NCBI GenBank assembly: GCA_028872015.1
Contig: JAGWLO010000005.1
Location: 17,187 to 81,186, forward strand
DNA length: 64,000 bases
Source: Burkholderiales bacterium
Lineage (GTDB): Bacteria > Pseudomonadota > Gammaproteobacteria > Burkholderiales > Burkholderiaceae_C
Direction: 5' to 3'
This document shows, piece after piece, positions 1 through 9,499 of this stretch. Each line of letters begins with the position of its first letter. Positions within the stretch are counted from its first letter, which is position 1. The translations under genes were made by a program, and so were the position numbers. Below the pieces are notes generated by a model, which worked only from the letters and a program-made list of their open reading frames with translations, searched no databases and was not told the DNA's origin.

Positions 1-620
1 GCAGCCAGGATGGCGGCCTTGAAGACCTCATCCATCGGCACGCCGTCGTACAGGTTGCGCCGCGTCTCGGCCAGGATGGGATCGGCCCGCACGTCGGCGC
101 CCAGGTCGGCGCAGGCCGACTCCACCAGCGCGTGCAGCGCGCCCATGTCGAGCGCCACGCGCTGCCCGCCCTCGGTGACGAAGACCTCGGGCGCCCGGAC
201 CGCCGCCGGCGCACCCTGGCGCGCCCGCTCCTGGGCGCGGCGTTCGCGGTACAGCACGTAGGCCCGCGCCACTTCATGGTGGCCGCTGCGCATCAGCGCC
301 AGCTCCACGTGGTCCTGCACGTCCTCGATGTGGAAGGTGCCGCCGCCCGGGCGCGAGCGCAGCAGCGCGCGCACCACGCCCTCGGTCAGCTGCTCCACCG
401 TCTCGCGCACGCTGGCCGAGGCTGCGCCCTGGGTGCCGTGCACGGCCAGGAAGGCCTTCATCAGCGCCACCGCGATCTTGTTCGGCTCGAAGCTCACCAC
501 CGCGCCGTTGCGGCGGATGATCTGGTAGCCGTTGTAGGTGCCGGGGGCCGCGGCGGCGGGCTTGGCGGGGGCGCTGCCGGTGGGCGCGCCAGTCGGGACG
601 GCGGTCGAAACTGAGTGCAT
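1..620 (-). CDS. nrdA: Ribonucleoside-diphosphate reductase alpha subunit, N-terminal part (runs off window)
   Basis: This is the first ~206 residues of the large subunit of class Ia ribonucleotide reductase, which makes deoxyribonucleotides from ribonucleoside diphosphates. The track misses it because it is open at the window edge. Reading the minus strand from the ATG at 620 gives a Pro/Ala-rich tail of about 30 residues, then an ATP-cone (allosteric activity domain) beginning YQIIRRNGAVVSFEPNKIAV, then the start of the N-terminal RNR region (GVPMDEVFKAAILA at the edge). The catalytic barrel and active-site cysteines lie outside the window. The ATP-cone implies dATP feedback control. Two NrdR-like boxes lie about 190 bp upstream. 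The protein identity is clear; only the extent is unknown. Confidence 0.9.
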   Translation of the reverse strand, partial: MHSVSTAVPTGAPTGSAPAKPAAAAPGTYNGYQIIRRNGAVVSFEPNKIAVALMKAFLAVHGTQGAASASVRETVEQLTEGVVRALLRSRPGGGTFHIEDVQDHVELALMRSGHHEVARAYVLYRERRAQERARQGAPAAVRAPEVFVTEGGQRVALDMGALHALVESACADLGADVRADPILAETRRNLYDGVPMDEVFKAAILA

Positions 621-798
621 TCAATCCCCTCGGATGGGTCTCGTGGCGTGGATGGTGGGATGGGGCGATGACGCCGCGCGGCGGGCCGGCCAGGCCGGCG
701 CCGGGCCGGGGGGACCGAGGCGCCGCTCGCAGCGACGGCCCGGGTGCCGATCGGCACCGCGATCGGCGCGAGAGCCGGCGCCTTCGCCGCTGGGCTGC

Positions 799-859
799 AT
801 TATCACCGCGCCCACTATATCTGGGGCCTCGCACCCCCACAAGGCACTACCGCTAGTGT
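799..859 (-). promoter_or_regulatory. Probable nrdA promoter with two NrdR boxes
   Basis: Two 16-bp sites resembling the NrdR box (consensus close to ACACTATATATAGTGT) lie at 812-827 and 844-859. By eye each matches at about 11 of 16 positions, and the second has a perfect CACTA/TAGTG inverted repeat. Their centres are 32 bp apart, about three helical turns, which is the known arrangement for NrdR pairs. On the minus strand a GATAAT -10 box (804-799) follows the proximal site, so NrdR would cover the -35 region. This implies a leader of ~170 nt before nrdA. The assignment rests on consensus matching only. Confidence 0.65.
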
Positions 860-906
860 CCCGTCGGGACCTTCCCGGATCGGCGCACGTGCCGACGGGG
901 CCGCGG

Positions 907-2442
<1,536 letters not shown>

Positions 2443-2460
2443 GGGATCTGGCCTTGCAGC

Positions 2461-4404
2461 TCACCGGCCCAGGGGCAGCGGCGCCGCGCCGACTGCCACG
2501 GCCAGCGGCGCCTGGCGCATGCGCACGACGAACTGGTTGCGCCGCCGCTCGGTCGAGGGTCGCGGCCGGTACTCGATGCTGGCACCGTAACGCTCGCAGA
2601 GCTCGCGGCAAATGTACAGGCCGAGGCCCGAGCCACGGCTGCGCGTGCTGAAGAAGGGCTCGAACAGGTGGCGCTCGATCTCGGGCGCGATCGGTGTGCC
2701 GTCGCTGGCCACCGACAGCACCACCCACTGCTCGTCACGCGCATCGAGCCGCAACAGGATGGCGCCCGTGGCCTCGCTGGCGTGGCGTTGTGCGTTGTCG
2801 AGCAGGTTCACCAGCACGCGGCGCAGGTGCTCGTGGTCGAAGCGCACGCCCAGCGCCTGGCCGGGCAACTCGATCTGCAGCCGGCCCTCGCCACCCAGCG
2901 CCACCCGCGCCGTGCGCGCCCAGTCGCCCGCGGCCTCGGCCACCGCCGAGGTTGCGTCGATGGGCCCGGCCTCCAGCGCGGCCCCCGGTGCGACTTCGAG
3001 CACATCGTCGACCAGGCGCTTGAGGCGATGCACGTTGTCGGCCACCATCTGGGCCAGTCGGCGCTGCGCCGGCGGCAGGTCGTCCTCGAGCAGCAGCGCA
3101 TTGGCCTGCGCCACCGCGGCCAGCGGGTTGCGGATCTCGTGCGCGATGCCGGCCGACATGCGGCCCATGGCGGCGAGCTTTTCCTGCCGGATGCGGGCCT
3201 GCAAGGTGCGCAGGTCTTCCAGCAGCAGCACGGCAAAGGGCTCGTTCACCGCGTCGGGGGCGCCCCCGAGGGCGGCCACCGGGCCGCTGTGATCGGCCGC
3301 GGTGCGCGCACGCATGAAGCGCACGCGCAGGCGCAGCGTGCGCAGGTGGCCCTGGCCGAAATCCAGCCCCACGTCGCGCCCGCCCTCGGGCCAGCTGCCA
3401 TCGGCCAGGGCCCGCTCGGCAGCCTGCTGCAGGCCGCCCCATACCGGCCGCGCCGACAGCGTGAAAGGCGCCGGCGGGCCCAGGCCCTGATCCACCAGCA
3501 GGGCCCGCGCCGCCGGGTTGGCTGCGCGCACGCGCAGCCGGCGGTCGACCACCAGCACGCCGTCGGCCATCTCCTCGATCACCAGCCGGTTCAGCTGCGC
3601 CTGCTGGCGTGCCACCTCGAGGCTGCCCCGCGCGGCCAGCTCCTCGCGCGCCAGCCGACCGGCCAGCTCGCCGGCGAGCAACGCGATGACGAACATGCCC
3701 AGCCCCGCCAGGCCCGACTGCATCATCAGCGCCGGCGCGTCGGCGCTGACGAGCGCCGCGCGCCAGGCCACCACCAGCAGCATCAGTGCCACCCCGGCGG
3801 CGGTGGCCAGCGCCAGCAGGCGTGCCGTCAGCACGCCGGCCATCAGCACCGGCAGCGCCAGCAGCGCGCCGTAGTTGAAGGCCGCGCCGTTGTCCAGCAG
3901 GTGCATCAGCGTGAAGGCCAGCAGATCGACGCCGATGGTGGCCAGCCATTGCCGGCGTCGTTGGCGGGCCTGTTCCTGCGGCTGGGTCAGCGCGCCGAAA
4001 CGCGGCAGCAGCCACAGCGTGACGGCCTGGACCGCGTACACCATCGACACCAGCGCCAGCCACTCGTTGCCGCGGCTGCCGAACAGGCTGCCCAGCCCGA
4101 GCGCCACCACGAGCACGATACCGATGGCCGCGCGCGCGGCGGCATAGGTGCGGTAGACGCGCGCCAGCGCACTGTCCTGCGCCTGCACGATGCGGCGCGC
4201 CTGGCGCAGCAGGAAGCGGCTGTCGGCGGGCGCATCGCCGGCGGCGAGCCAGCCGGGATCGAAGAACGACTCGGGCGCGGCACTGGGCTCGCTGCCGGAG
4301 AAGGCGCCGAAAAAGGAGTCATCGCGCCGACGGCCGGGGCCGCGGCGATCTTTGCGGCGGCGGTCGCCGGCGCGGCGTTCGGCGTCGTGGGCGTTCATCG
4401 GCAC
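2461..4404 (-). CDS. pilS: Sensor histidine kinase PilS
   Basis: This 647-aa inner-membrane kinase is partnered with PilR. After a basic cytoplasmic N-terminus (~1-90) come about six hydrophobic segments (~90-245), a PAS-like region (~270-400), a HisKA dimerisation helix with phospho-acceptor His422 in AHEIRNPLAA, and an HATPase domain with the N box (NLLDNAQRHAS) and G boxes (GSGLGLYICRELCE). The membrane-PAS-HisKA order is that of PilS, which senses pilin in the inner membrane and controls pilin transcription. The arginine-rich N-terminus is longer than in Pseudomonas PilS. The gene follows a small PP0621-family gene after 64 nt and precedes pilR. Confidence 0.88.
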   Translation of the reverse strand: MPMNAHDAERRAGDRRRKDRRGPGRRRDDSFFGAFSGSEPSAAPESFFDPGWLAAGDAPADSRFLLRQARRIVQAQDSALARVYRTYAAARAAIGIVLVVALGLGSLFGSRGNEWLALVSMVYAVQAVTLWLLPRFGALTQPQEQARQRRRQWLATIGVDLLAFTLMHLLDNGAAFNYGALLALPVLMAGVLTARLLALATAAGVALMLLVVAWRAALVSADAPALMMQSGLAGLGMFVIALLAGELAGRLAREELAARGSLEVARQQAQLNRLVIEEMADGVLVVDRRLRVRAANPAARALLVDQGLGPPAPFTLSARPVWGGLQQAAERALADGSWPEGGRDVGLDFGQGHLRTLRLRVRFMRARTAADHSGPVAALGGAPDAVNEPFAVLLLEDLRTLQARIRQEKLAAMGRMSAGIAHEIRNPLAAVAQANALLLEDDLPPAQRRLAQMVADNVHRLKRLVDDVLEVAPGAALEAGPIDATSAVAEAAGDWARTARVALGGEGRLQIELPGQALGVRFDHEHLRRVLVNLLDNAQRHASEATGAILLRLDARDEQWVVLSVASDGTPIAPEIERHLFEPFFSTRSRGSGLGLYICRELCERYGASIEYRPRPSTERRRNQFVVRMRQAPLAVAVGAAPLPLGR

Positions 4405-4468
4405 GTCATCGGTACGCCATCGGTGCGCTCGGGCGGCGGGTGCGTTCGCGCGGCCGGCGGCGGGCCCC

Positions 4469-4717
4469 TCAGGCCGGCCCCCGCGGGCCGGCCAGGCGGT
4501 GCGCCTCGCCGCAATAGGGGCGGCCGGCGGCGTCCTTCACCGCTTCGGACTGCGGCAGGTGCACGCCGCAATGGGTGCAGGCCAGCATCTGCTCGCGCGC
4601 GGCGCCGTCGCCGGTGCGGTGGCGCCGGGTTGGTGGCGGCGGCGCTGCGTTGCCGCGGCCCCTGGAACCCATCATCCAGGCCACCACCAGCACCAGGATC
4701 ACCAGCAGGTACTTCAT
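4469..4717 (-). CDS. PP0621-family small membrane protein
   Basis: This is an 82-aa protein with one N-terminal hydrophobic helix (MKYLLVILVLVVAWMMGS), a Pro/Arg-rich linker and a zinc-ribbon-like segment (CTHCGVHLPQSEAV, then PYCGEAH). The CxxC plus a later Cys/His suggests a metal site on the cytoplasmic side, but the function is unknown. The sequence agrees with what I remember of the PP0621 family, found beside pilS in related bacteria. It lies in a minus-strand run with the CcsA-like gene (34 nt upstream) and pilS (64 nt downstream), so all four genes may form one transcript. Confidence 0.7.
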   Translation of the reverse strand: MKYLLVILVLVVAWMMGSRGRGNAAPPPPTRRHRTGDGAAREQMLACTHCGVHLPQSEAVKDAAGRPYCGEAHRLAGPRGPA

Positions 4718-4751
4718 CGCGTCAGCGCAACTTCACCGTCAGCACCGGTGT

Positions 4752-5609
4752 TCAACCCGGCGCCCGGCCCAGCACGACCTCGAGCACGAAGCGCGAGCCG
4801 GCATAGGCCAGCAGCAACAGCACGGTGCCGGCATACAGCCAGCCGGTGGCGCGGCGGCCGCGCCAGCCGCGCAGGCGCCGGCCCAGCAGCAGTCCCGCGA
4901 ACACCAGCCAGGCCACGATGGAGAACACCGCCTTGTGGTCACCCCAGAGCTGCCAGCGCGTGGTCGTCATCAGCCCCAGCACGATGGCGCCGCTGAGGAT
5001 GACGAAGCCGGCCTGGACGAAGCGGAACGTGAGCCGCTCGAGCTGCAGCAGCGGCAGGCCGAGCGCCTGGCCCGCGGGCGGCGCCTTGGGCGCGCCGGGC
5101 GCGCCTGCACGCAAGCGCCGCTCGGCCGCGTCGAGCAGCAGGCCGTGCAGCACGGCGGCGCCGAACAGCGCGTACGAACCCACGCCGAGCGCGAAGTGCA
5201 GCGGCGCCAGGCGCGAGGTGATCGGCCGCAACTCACCGGGGAACACCGCGCACACCGCCACCACCACCAGCCCCGCCGCAGCCAGCCACTGGCGCACGCC
5301 GGGCAGCGGGACGAAGCGGCTCTCGACGCTGTACACGCCGATGACCAGCCATACCGTGAGCGAGAGCACGGGCGCGAACCCGAGCCGCGCACCCGGGCCG
5401 GCCAGGCCGACGCCGCCGATGTCGGCCACCAGCAGCAGTGCCTGCAGCACCCAGCCGCCGAGCAGTGCCAACGGGGCCAGGCGGCGCAGTGCCGCCAGCG
5501 GCAGCGCCGCCAGCCCGTACAGCACCAGCGTGGCCGCCACCATCGGGATGCCGCCCCCGGGCGCCAGCGTGGGCGCGAGCAGGGGCGAGGCGGTCGATAG
5601 AATCATCAT
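4752..5609 (-). CDS. CcsA/YpjD-like inner membrane protein (cytochrome c assembly family)
   Basis: This 285-aa integral membrane protein has about eight hydrophobic segments and belongs to the cytochrome c assembly (CcsA/ResC) superfamily, most like the short stand-alone YpjD type. The family-typical WG(D/E)xK motif is present as LWGDHKAVFSIVAWLVFA. The track ORF (4752-6068) runs back through ffh; the true start is one of two tandem ATGs at 5609/5606, because a TACACT -10 box (5618-5613) sits only 3-6 nt upstream. The mRNA would then be leaderless. A role in haem or cytochrome biogenesis is only a family guess. The divergent neighbour ffh is its usual partner in proteobacteria. Confidence 0.75.
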   Translation of the reverse strand: MMILSTASPLLAPTLAPGGGIPMVAATLVLYGLAALPLAALRRLAPLALLGGWVLQALLLVADIGGVGLAGPGARLGFAPVLSLTVWLVIGVYSVESRFVPLPGVRQWLAAAGLVVVAVCAVFPGELRPITSRLAPLHFALGVGSYALFGAAVLHGLLLDAAERRLRAGAPGAPKAPPAGQALGLPLLQLERLTFRFVQAGFVILSGAIVLGLMTTTRWQLWGDHKAVFSIVAWLVFAGLLLGRRLRGWRGRRATGWLYAGTVLLLLAYAGSRFVLEVVLGRAPG

Positions 5610-5618
5610 GACAGTGTA
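5598..5618. promoter_or_regulatory. Divergent promoters for the CcsA-like gene and ffh
   Basis: On the minus strand a TACACT -10 box (5618-5613) points at the start codon of the CcsA-like gene. On the plus strand TAGAAT (5598-5603) would start ffh mRNA near 5610, giving a ~46-nt leader. I see no clear -35 for either, so these are pattern calls. Confidence 0.4.
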
Positions 5619-5655
5619 CTGACCGCGGGCGCCGCTACGGCCGCCTGCCGACGCG

Positions 5656-7041
5656 ATGGCCTCCACCCTTGCCGACCGCCTGTCCCGGCTGGTCAAGACC
5701 ATGCGGGGCCAGGCCCGCATCACCGAGAGCAACGTGCAGGACATGCTGCGCGAGGTGCGCATGGCGCTGCTCGAGGCCGACGTGGCCGTGCCCGTGGTGC
5801 GCGACTTCATCGCCCGCGTCAAGGAACAGGCGCTGGGCCAGACCGTGGCCGACTCGCTGAACCCCGGCCAGGCGCTGGTGGGCATCGTGCACAAGGAGCT
5901 GGCCGCCACCATGGGCGCAGGCCCCGGGGCCGCGGCGAGCGGGCTCAACCTGGCCACCCAGCCGCCGGCGGTGATCCTGATGGCCGGCCTGCAGGGCGCC
6001 GGCAAGACCACCACCACGGCCAAGCTGGCCAAGCACCTGATCACCCAGCGCAAGAAGAAGGTGCTCACGGTGTCGGCCGACGTCTACCGGCCGGCGGCCA
6101 TCGAGCAGCTGAAGACGGTGACGGCGCAGGCTGGGGCCGAGTGGTTTCCTTCGACGCCCGAGCAGGCGCCGCGCGACATCGCGCTGGCCGCGCTCGACCA
6201 CGCCCGGCGCCACTACTTCGACGTGCTGCTGGTGGACACCGCGGGCCGGCTGGGCATCGACGCGGCCATGATGGCCGAGATCAGCGCGCTGCACGCGGCG
6301 CTGAACCCGATCGAGACGCTGTTCGTGGTCGACGCCATGCAGGGCCAGGACGCGGTGAACACGGCGCGCGCCTTCAAGGACGCACTGCCGCTCACCGGCG
6401 TGGTGCTCACCAAGCTCGACGGCGATTCGCGCGGCGGCGCGGCGCTGTCGGTGCGGCAGGTGACGGGCGTGCCGATCAAGTTCGCCGGTGTCTCCGAGAA
6501 GATCGACGGCCTGGAGGTGTTCGACGCCGAGCGCCACGCCGGGCGCGTGCTGGGCATGGGCGACATCGTGGCCCTGGTCGAGGAAGTGCAGAAGGGCGTC
6601 GACGTCGCAGCGGCGCAGAAGTTCGCCGACAAGATGAAGTCGGGCGGCGGCTTCGACCTCGAGGACTTCCGCGACCAGATCTCGCAGATGAAGAAGATGG
6701 GCGGCCTGTCCGGCCTGATGGACAAGCTGCCGAGCCAGCTCACCGGCAAGGCCGGCAACCTGGGCCCGGCCGAGGTGGACCGCGCCGAGCGCGACGTCAA
6801 GCGCATGGAGGGCATCATCTGCTCGATGACGCCCCAGGAACGGCGCAAGCCCGAGCTCATCAAGGCCAGCCGCAAGCGCCGCATCGCCAGCGGCGCCGGG
6901 GTTCAGGTGCAGGAGGTGAACCGGCTGCTGAACCAGTTCGAGCAGATGCAGGGCATGATGAAGAAGCTCAAGGGCGGCGGCCTGATGAAGATGATGAAGC
7001 GCATGGGCGGCATGGGCGGCGTGGGCGGCGGACCGCGATGA
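5656..7041 (+). CDS. ffh: Signal recognition particle protein Ffh
   Basis: Ffh is the SRP GTPase (SRP54 homologue), which binds signal sequences of nascent inner-membrane proteins and, with 4.5S RNA, hands them to FtsY. The 461-aa protein has the four-helix N domain (~1-90), the G domain with P-loop GLQGAGKTTT at ~114, DTAGRLG and TKLDGDSRGG, and a Met-rich M domain (~300-461) with EQMQGMMKKLKGGG. It ends in a short Gly-rich tail. The length is normal. The 4.5S RNA gene is not in the window. Its receptor gene ftsY lies under 1 kb downstream on the other strand. Confidence 0.96.
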   Translation: MASTLADRLSRLVKTMRGQARITESNVQDMLREVRMALLEADVAVPVVRDFIARVKEQALGQTVADSLNPGQALVGIVHKELAATMGAGPGAAASGLNLATQPPAVILMAGLQGAGKTTTTAKLAKHLITQRKKKVLTVSADVYRPAAIEQLKTVTAQAGAEWFPSTPEQAPRDIALAALDHARRHYFDVLLVDTAGRLGIDAAMMAEISALHAALNPIETLFVVDAMQGQDAVNTARAFKDALPLTGVVLTKLDGDSRGGAALSVRQVTGVPIKFAGVSEKIDGLEVFDAERHAGRVLGMGDIVALVEEVQKGVDVAAAQKFADKMKSGGGFDLEDFRDQISQMKKMGGLSGLMDKLPSQLTGKAGNLGPAEVDRAERDVKRMEGIICSMTPQERRKPELIKASRKRRIASGAGVQVQEVNRLLNQFEQMQGMMKKLKGGGLMKMMKRMGGMGGVGGGPR

Positions 7042-7042
7042 C

Positions 7043-7061
7043 GGCGTGAATTGTTCACGCC
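7043..7061 (+). terminator. Hairpin just after ffh
   Basis: A perfect 8-bp inverted repeat, GGCGTGAA-TTG-TTCACGCC, begins 1 nt after the ffh stop codon. No T-run follows, so it may be a weak terminator or a 3' stabilising hairpin. Confidence 0.4.
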
Positions 7062-7189
7062 CGCTTGCGGCCGCGCTGCGAGCGGATACGAATCGACACC
7101 GGTGTTGTGCGGCGCCGGGTTGATCGCCGCGGCGGCAGGGTCGATGGTCCAGGGGCACCTCGACACTTGGTCAACCGCCGCCCACCGCC

Positions 7190-7891
7190 ATGGACCTTCC
7201 GACACCGACGACTGCCTTCGCCCTGCCGGCCAGCGTCGCCCTGCTGCTGGCCTGGGCACTGATGCGGCTGCGCCAGCGCCAGCAGTCGCGCCGCGGCGCG
7301 GCGCGCGAGGCGCTGGACACGGTGGCTGCCTGGCCGCCCGAGGCCGCGCGCGTGCTGACCGTGGACGAGCGCCAAGCCTACGACCTGCTGCGCCGCGCCA
7401 TGCCGGGCTTTCTGGTGCTGGCGCAGGTGCCGCTGTCGCGCTTCCTGCGCGTGCCCTCGCGCCACTCCTACACCGACTGGCTGCAGCGCGTGGGCTCGCT
7501 CAGCGCCGACCTGTTGCTGTGCGATGCCGGCTCGCGCGTGCTCGCCGTGATCGACATCCGGGCCGTGGACGAGAGCGCGCGCAGCCGCCGCCGCCACGAG
7601 CGCATGGCGCGCGTGCTCGGCGCCGCCGGCATCCGCGTGCACACCTGGCGCGAAGGCCAGTTGCCCGCGGTGGCCGAGGTGCGCCACGTGCTGGCGCCGC
7701 TGGCCGGGGCGGCCACGCCCGGCACCAAGCCCACGCCGTCGCGGCCGATGCCGCTGATCCCGGTGCCGGAGATCGCCGAGCTGCTGGCCGATGGCGACCG
7801 CGCCGCGCTTGCCGCCGTCTTCGACCCGGCGCTGGAGCCCGTGCCTTCGGCCTTCTTCGAAGACCTCGATCCCGCCGGCGCGCAACGTTGA
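7190..7891 (+). CDS. DUF2726 domain protein, membrane-anchored
   Basis: This 233-aa protein has an N-terminal hydrophobic helix (FALPASVALLLAWALM), then a basic stretch, then a DUF2726 region (~55-165) with the pattern FLVLAQVPLSRFLRVPSR, a segment on stored data (SADLLLCDAGSRVLAVIDI) and a later RVHTWREGQLP. DUF2726 resembles restriction-endonuclease-like folds found in topoisomerase- or nuclease-associated proteins; a catalytic role here is unproven. The Pro-rich tail is probably unstructured. It sits between ffh and ftsY, 17 nt from the convergent ftsY stop. Domain recognition is from memory of the family pattern; function unknown. Confidence 0.7.
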   Translation: MDLPTPTTAFALPASVALLLAWALMRLRQRQQSRRGAAREALDTVAAWPPEAARVLTVDERQAYDLLRRAMPGFLVLAQVPLSRFLRVPSRHSYTDWLQRVGSLSADLLLCDAGSRVLAVIDIRAVDESARSRRRHERMARVLGAAGIRVHTWREGQLPAVAEVRHVLAPLAGAATPGTKPTPSRPMPLIPVPEIAELLADGDRAALAAVFDPALEPVPSAFFEDLDPAGAQR

Positions 7892-7908
7892 GGGTCCGCC
7901 CAGCCCGA

Positions 7909-8970
7909 TCAGCCCAGCAGCGCGCGCGCGAACTCGCGCGCATCGAAGGTCTGCAGGTCTTCGAGCCGCTCGCCGATGCCGATGAAGTAGACCGGCACCG
8001 GGCCACCGGCACGCTCGCTCCCCCAGCGCGCGATGGCCGCCAGCACGCCGCCCTTGGCGGTGCCGTCGAGCTTGGTCACGATCAGGCCCGTCAGCCCGAG
8101 CGCGGCGTCGAAGGCCTTCACCTGGGCCAGCGCGTTCTGCCCGGTGTTGCCGTCCACCACCAGCAGCACCTCGTGCGGCGCGCCGGCCTGGGCCTTGCCG
8201 ATGACGCGCTGGATCTTCTTCAGCTCTTCCATCAGGTGTGCCTGCGTGGGCAGCCGGCCTGCGGTGTCGGCGATGACGACGTCGCAGCCGCGGGCGCGGC
8301 CGGCACTGACGGCATCGAAGGTCACCGCCGCCGGATCGCCGCCCTGCTGGCTGACGATCTCGACCCGGTTGCGGTCGGCCCACACCGCGAGTTGCTCGCG
8401 CGCCGCGGCACGGAAGGTATCGGCCGCGGCCAGCAGCACCTTGCAATCGGCATCGGCCAGGTGGCGCGTGAGCTTGCCGATGCTGGTGGTCTTGCCGGCG
8501 CCGTTCACCCCCGCCACCATGATGACCGTCGGGCCGGCCTCGACCAGGCTCAGCCCGCGCTGCAGCGGCAGCAGCAGCGCGGTGATCGCGTCCACCAGCA
8601 GCGCCTTCACCGCCGCCGGCTCCACCGCCTTGGCCTCCTTCACGCGGCGGCGCAGGTCGGCCAGCAGGAACTGTGTGGCCGCCACGCCGGCATCGCCCAT
8701 CAGCAGCGCAGCCTCGAGCTCCTCGTACAAGGCCTCGTCGATTCGGGTGCCGGTGAACACCTGCGCAATGCCGGCCCCGGTCTTGCGCAGGCTCTGGCTG
8801 AGACGGCTGAACCAGCCACCGCGCTCATCCGGGACGGGTGCCACGGCAGCGGGCGACGGCGGGTGGGCGGCGGCCGCGGCGTCTGCCGGGGTCGCGGCAG
8901 CGGGTGCGGCCGGGGTCGGCGTGGCCGCAGAGGCCGGCGCCTTCTCTTTCTTCTTGAACAGGCTGAACAT
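7909..8970 (-). CDS. ftsY: Signal recognition particle receptor FtsY
   Basis: FtsY is the SRP receptor GTPase that docks Ffh-ribosome complexes at the membrane. The protein is 353 aa. It starts MFSLFKKKEKAPAS, followed by a short Ala/Pro-rich A domain (to ~60) much smaller than in E. coli. The NG domain has P-loop GVNGAGKTTS at ~165, DTAGRLPTQAHL and TKLDGTAKGG, and ends with GERLEDLQTFDAREFARALLG, the usual FtsY C-terminus. It is transcribed away from tRNA-Met and converges on the DUF2726 gene with 17 nt between stops. Confidence 0.95.
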   Translation of the reverse strand: MFSLFKKKEKAPASAATPTPAAPAAATPADAAAAAHPPSPAAVAPVPDERGGWFSRLSQSLRKTGAGIAQVFTGTRIDEALYEELEAALLMGDAGVAATQFLLADLRRRVKEAKAVEPAAVKALLVDAITALLLPLQRGLSLVEAGPTVIMVAGVNGAGKTTSIGKLTRHLADADCKVLLAAADTFRAAAREQLAVWADRNRVEIVSQQGGDPAAVTFDAVSAGRARGCDVVIADTAGRLPTQAHLMEELKKIQRVIGKAQAGAPHEVLLVVDGNTGQNALAQVKAFDAALGLTGLIVTKLDGTAKGGVLAAIARWGSERAGGPVPVYFIGIGERLEDLQTFDAREFARALLG

Positions 8971-9015
8971 CGGGACGGGCGCTCCGCCGGCCCCGCCGCC
9001 CGGAATCGGGCTGGC

Positions 9016-9021
9016 TATAAT
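9016..9021 (+). promoter_or_regulatory. -10 box of tRNA-Met gene
   Basis: A perfect TATAAT lies 10 nt before the mature tRNA 5' end, placing transcription start near 9028. No convincing -35 hexamer is visible in the GC-rich sequence upstream. Confidence 0.55.
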
Positions 9022-9031
9022 TTGCGGCTCA

Positions 9032-9108
9032 GGCGCTTTAGCTCAGTTGGTTAGAGCGACGGAATCATAATCCGCAGGTCCGGGGTTCAAATCCCTGAAG
9101 CGCCACCA
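9032..9108 (+). tRNA. tRNA-Met (anticodon CAU)
   Basis: A 77-nt cloverleaf with encoded CCA. The acceptor stem GGCGCTT pairs with AAGCGCC, the D arm is AGCTCAGTTGGTTAGAGC, the anticodon is CAT at 9066-9068, and the T arm contains GGTTCAAATCC. The GG-starting acceptor pairs fully at position 1:72, so it is not the initiator. Its resemblance to E. coli elongator tRNA-Met favours that identity over tRNA-Ile2 (k2CAU), which shares the anticodon and cannot be fully excluded by eye. Confidence 0.93.
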
Positions 9109-9119
9109 ATCATCGGATG

Positions 9120-9156
9120 AGCCCGCGTCAGCCCTCGCTGAGCGGGCTTTTCTCTT
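9120..9156 (+). terminator. Rho-independent terminator after tRNA-Met
   Basis: Stem AGCCCGC (9120-9126) pairs with GCGGGCT (9142-9148), followed by a T-rich run TTTTCTCTT. It lies 11 nt after the tRNA CCA end. Confidence 0.75.
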
Positions 9157-9279
9157 GGTGCCCCAAGTGAGCCACCCGGTGGGCCACCTCGTGCCCGGTG
9201 TCGGCGTGACGTTGATGGTGCCGGCGCCGGACGTGATGCGCGGCGTCGGGGATTCAATCTTGTCCAGGACATAGGTACA

Positions 9280-9462
9280 GCGCCGACCCTCACCGCCATC
9301 CGCCTCGTGCCCGTGTTGGGGGTCGGGTGGGGTCACTCCGTGCTGGGCGAGCCGGTGGGCTGGAGCACGGTGGCCGGCGCCTGCATCGTGATCGTGGGCA
9401 CGGCGCTGGTGACGGGGTTTCGCCCGCGGGGCTGCTTGCGAGACGGTCGGCGCCCGGCGTGA
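9280..9462 (+). pseudogene. Remnant of an EamA/DMT-family permease (C-terminal fragment)
   Basis: The ~500-bp space between tRNA-Met and pstS holds no intact gene. Reading from about 9289 to a TGA at 9460-9462 gives a C-terminal drug/metabolite transporter signature: LVPVLGVGWGHSVLGEPVGW, then a hydrophobic helix (TVAGACIVIVGTALVTG) and a basic end. This matches the last two helices of EamA exporters (LVPVfG...LGE...aGa.ivlvG.al). No start codon or upstream EamA sequence remains in frame, so it looks like the scar of a deleted gene. The stretch 9157-9280 contains nothing I recognise. Confidence 0.5.
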
Positions 9463-9499
9463 CCCGATCCCGGCCGGGCCGTCACGGAGTTCTGCGACA

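Noticed and set aside
860-900. CCCGTCGG...CCGACGGG inverted repeat downstream of pilR as a terminator
   Set aside because: Long loop and no T-run on the pilR strand; also partly overlaps GC-rich sequence beside the NrdR region. Too weak to list.
3255-3285. GGGGGCGCCCCCGAG palindrome inside pilS as another repeat insertion
   Set aside because: Only one short palindrome, without the second hairpin or tail seen in the uvrA segments, and the peptide fits a normal PAS-kinase linker.
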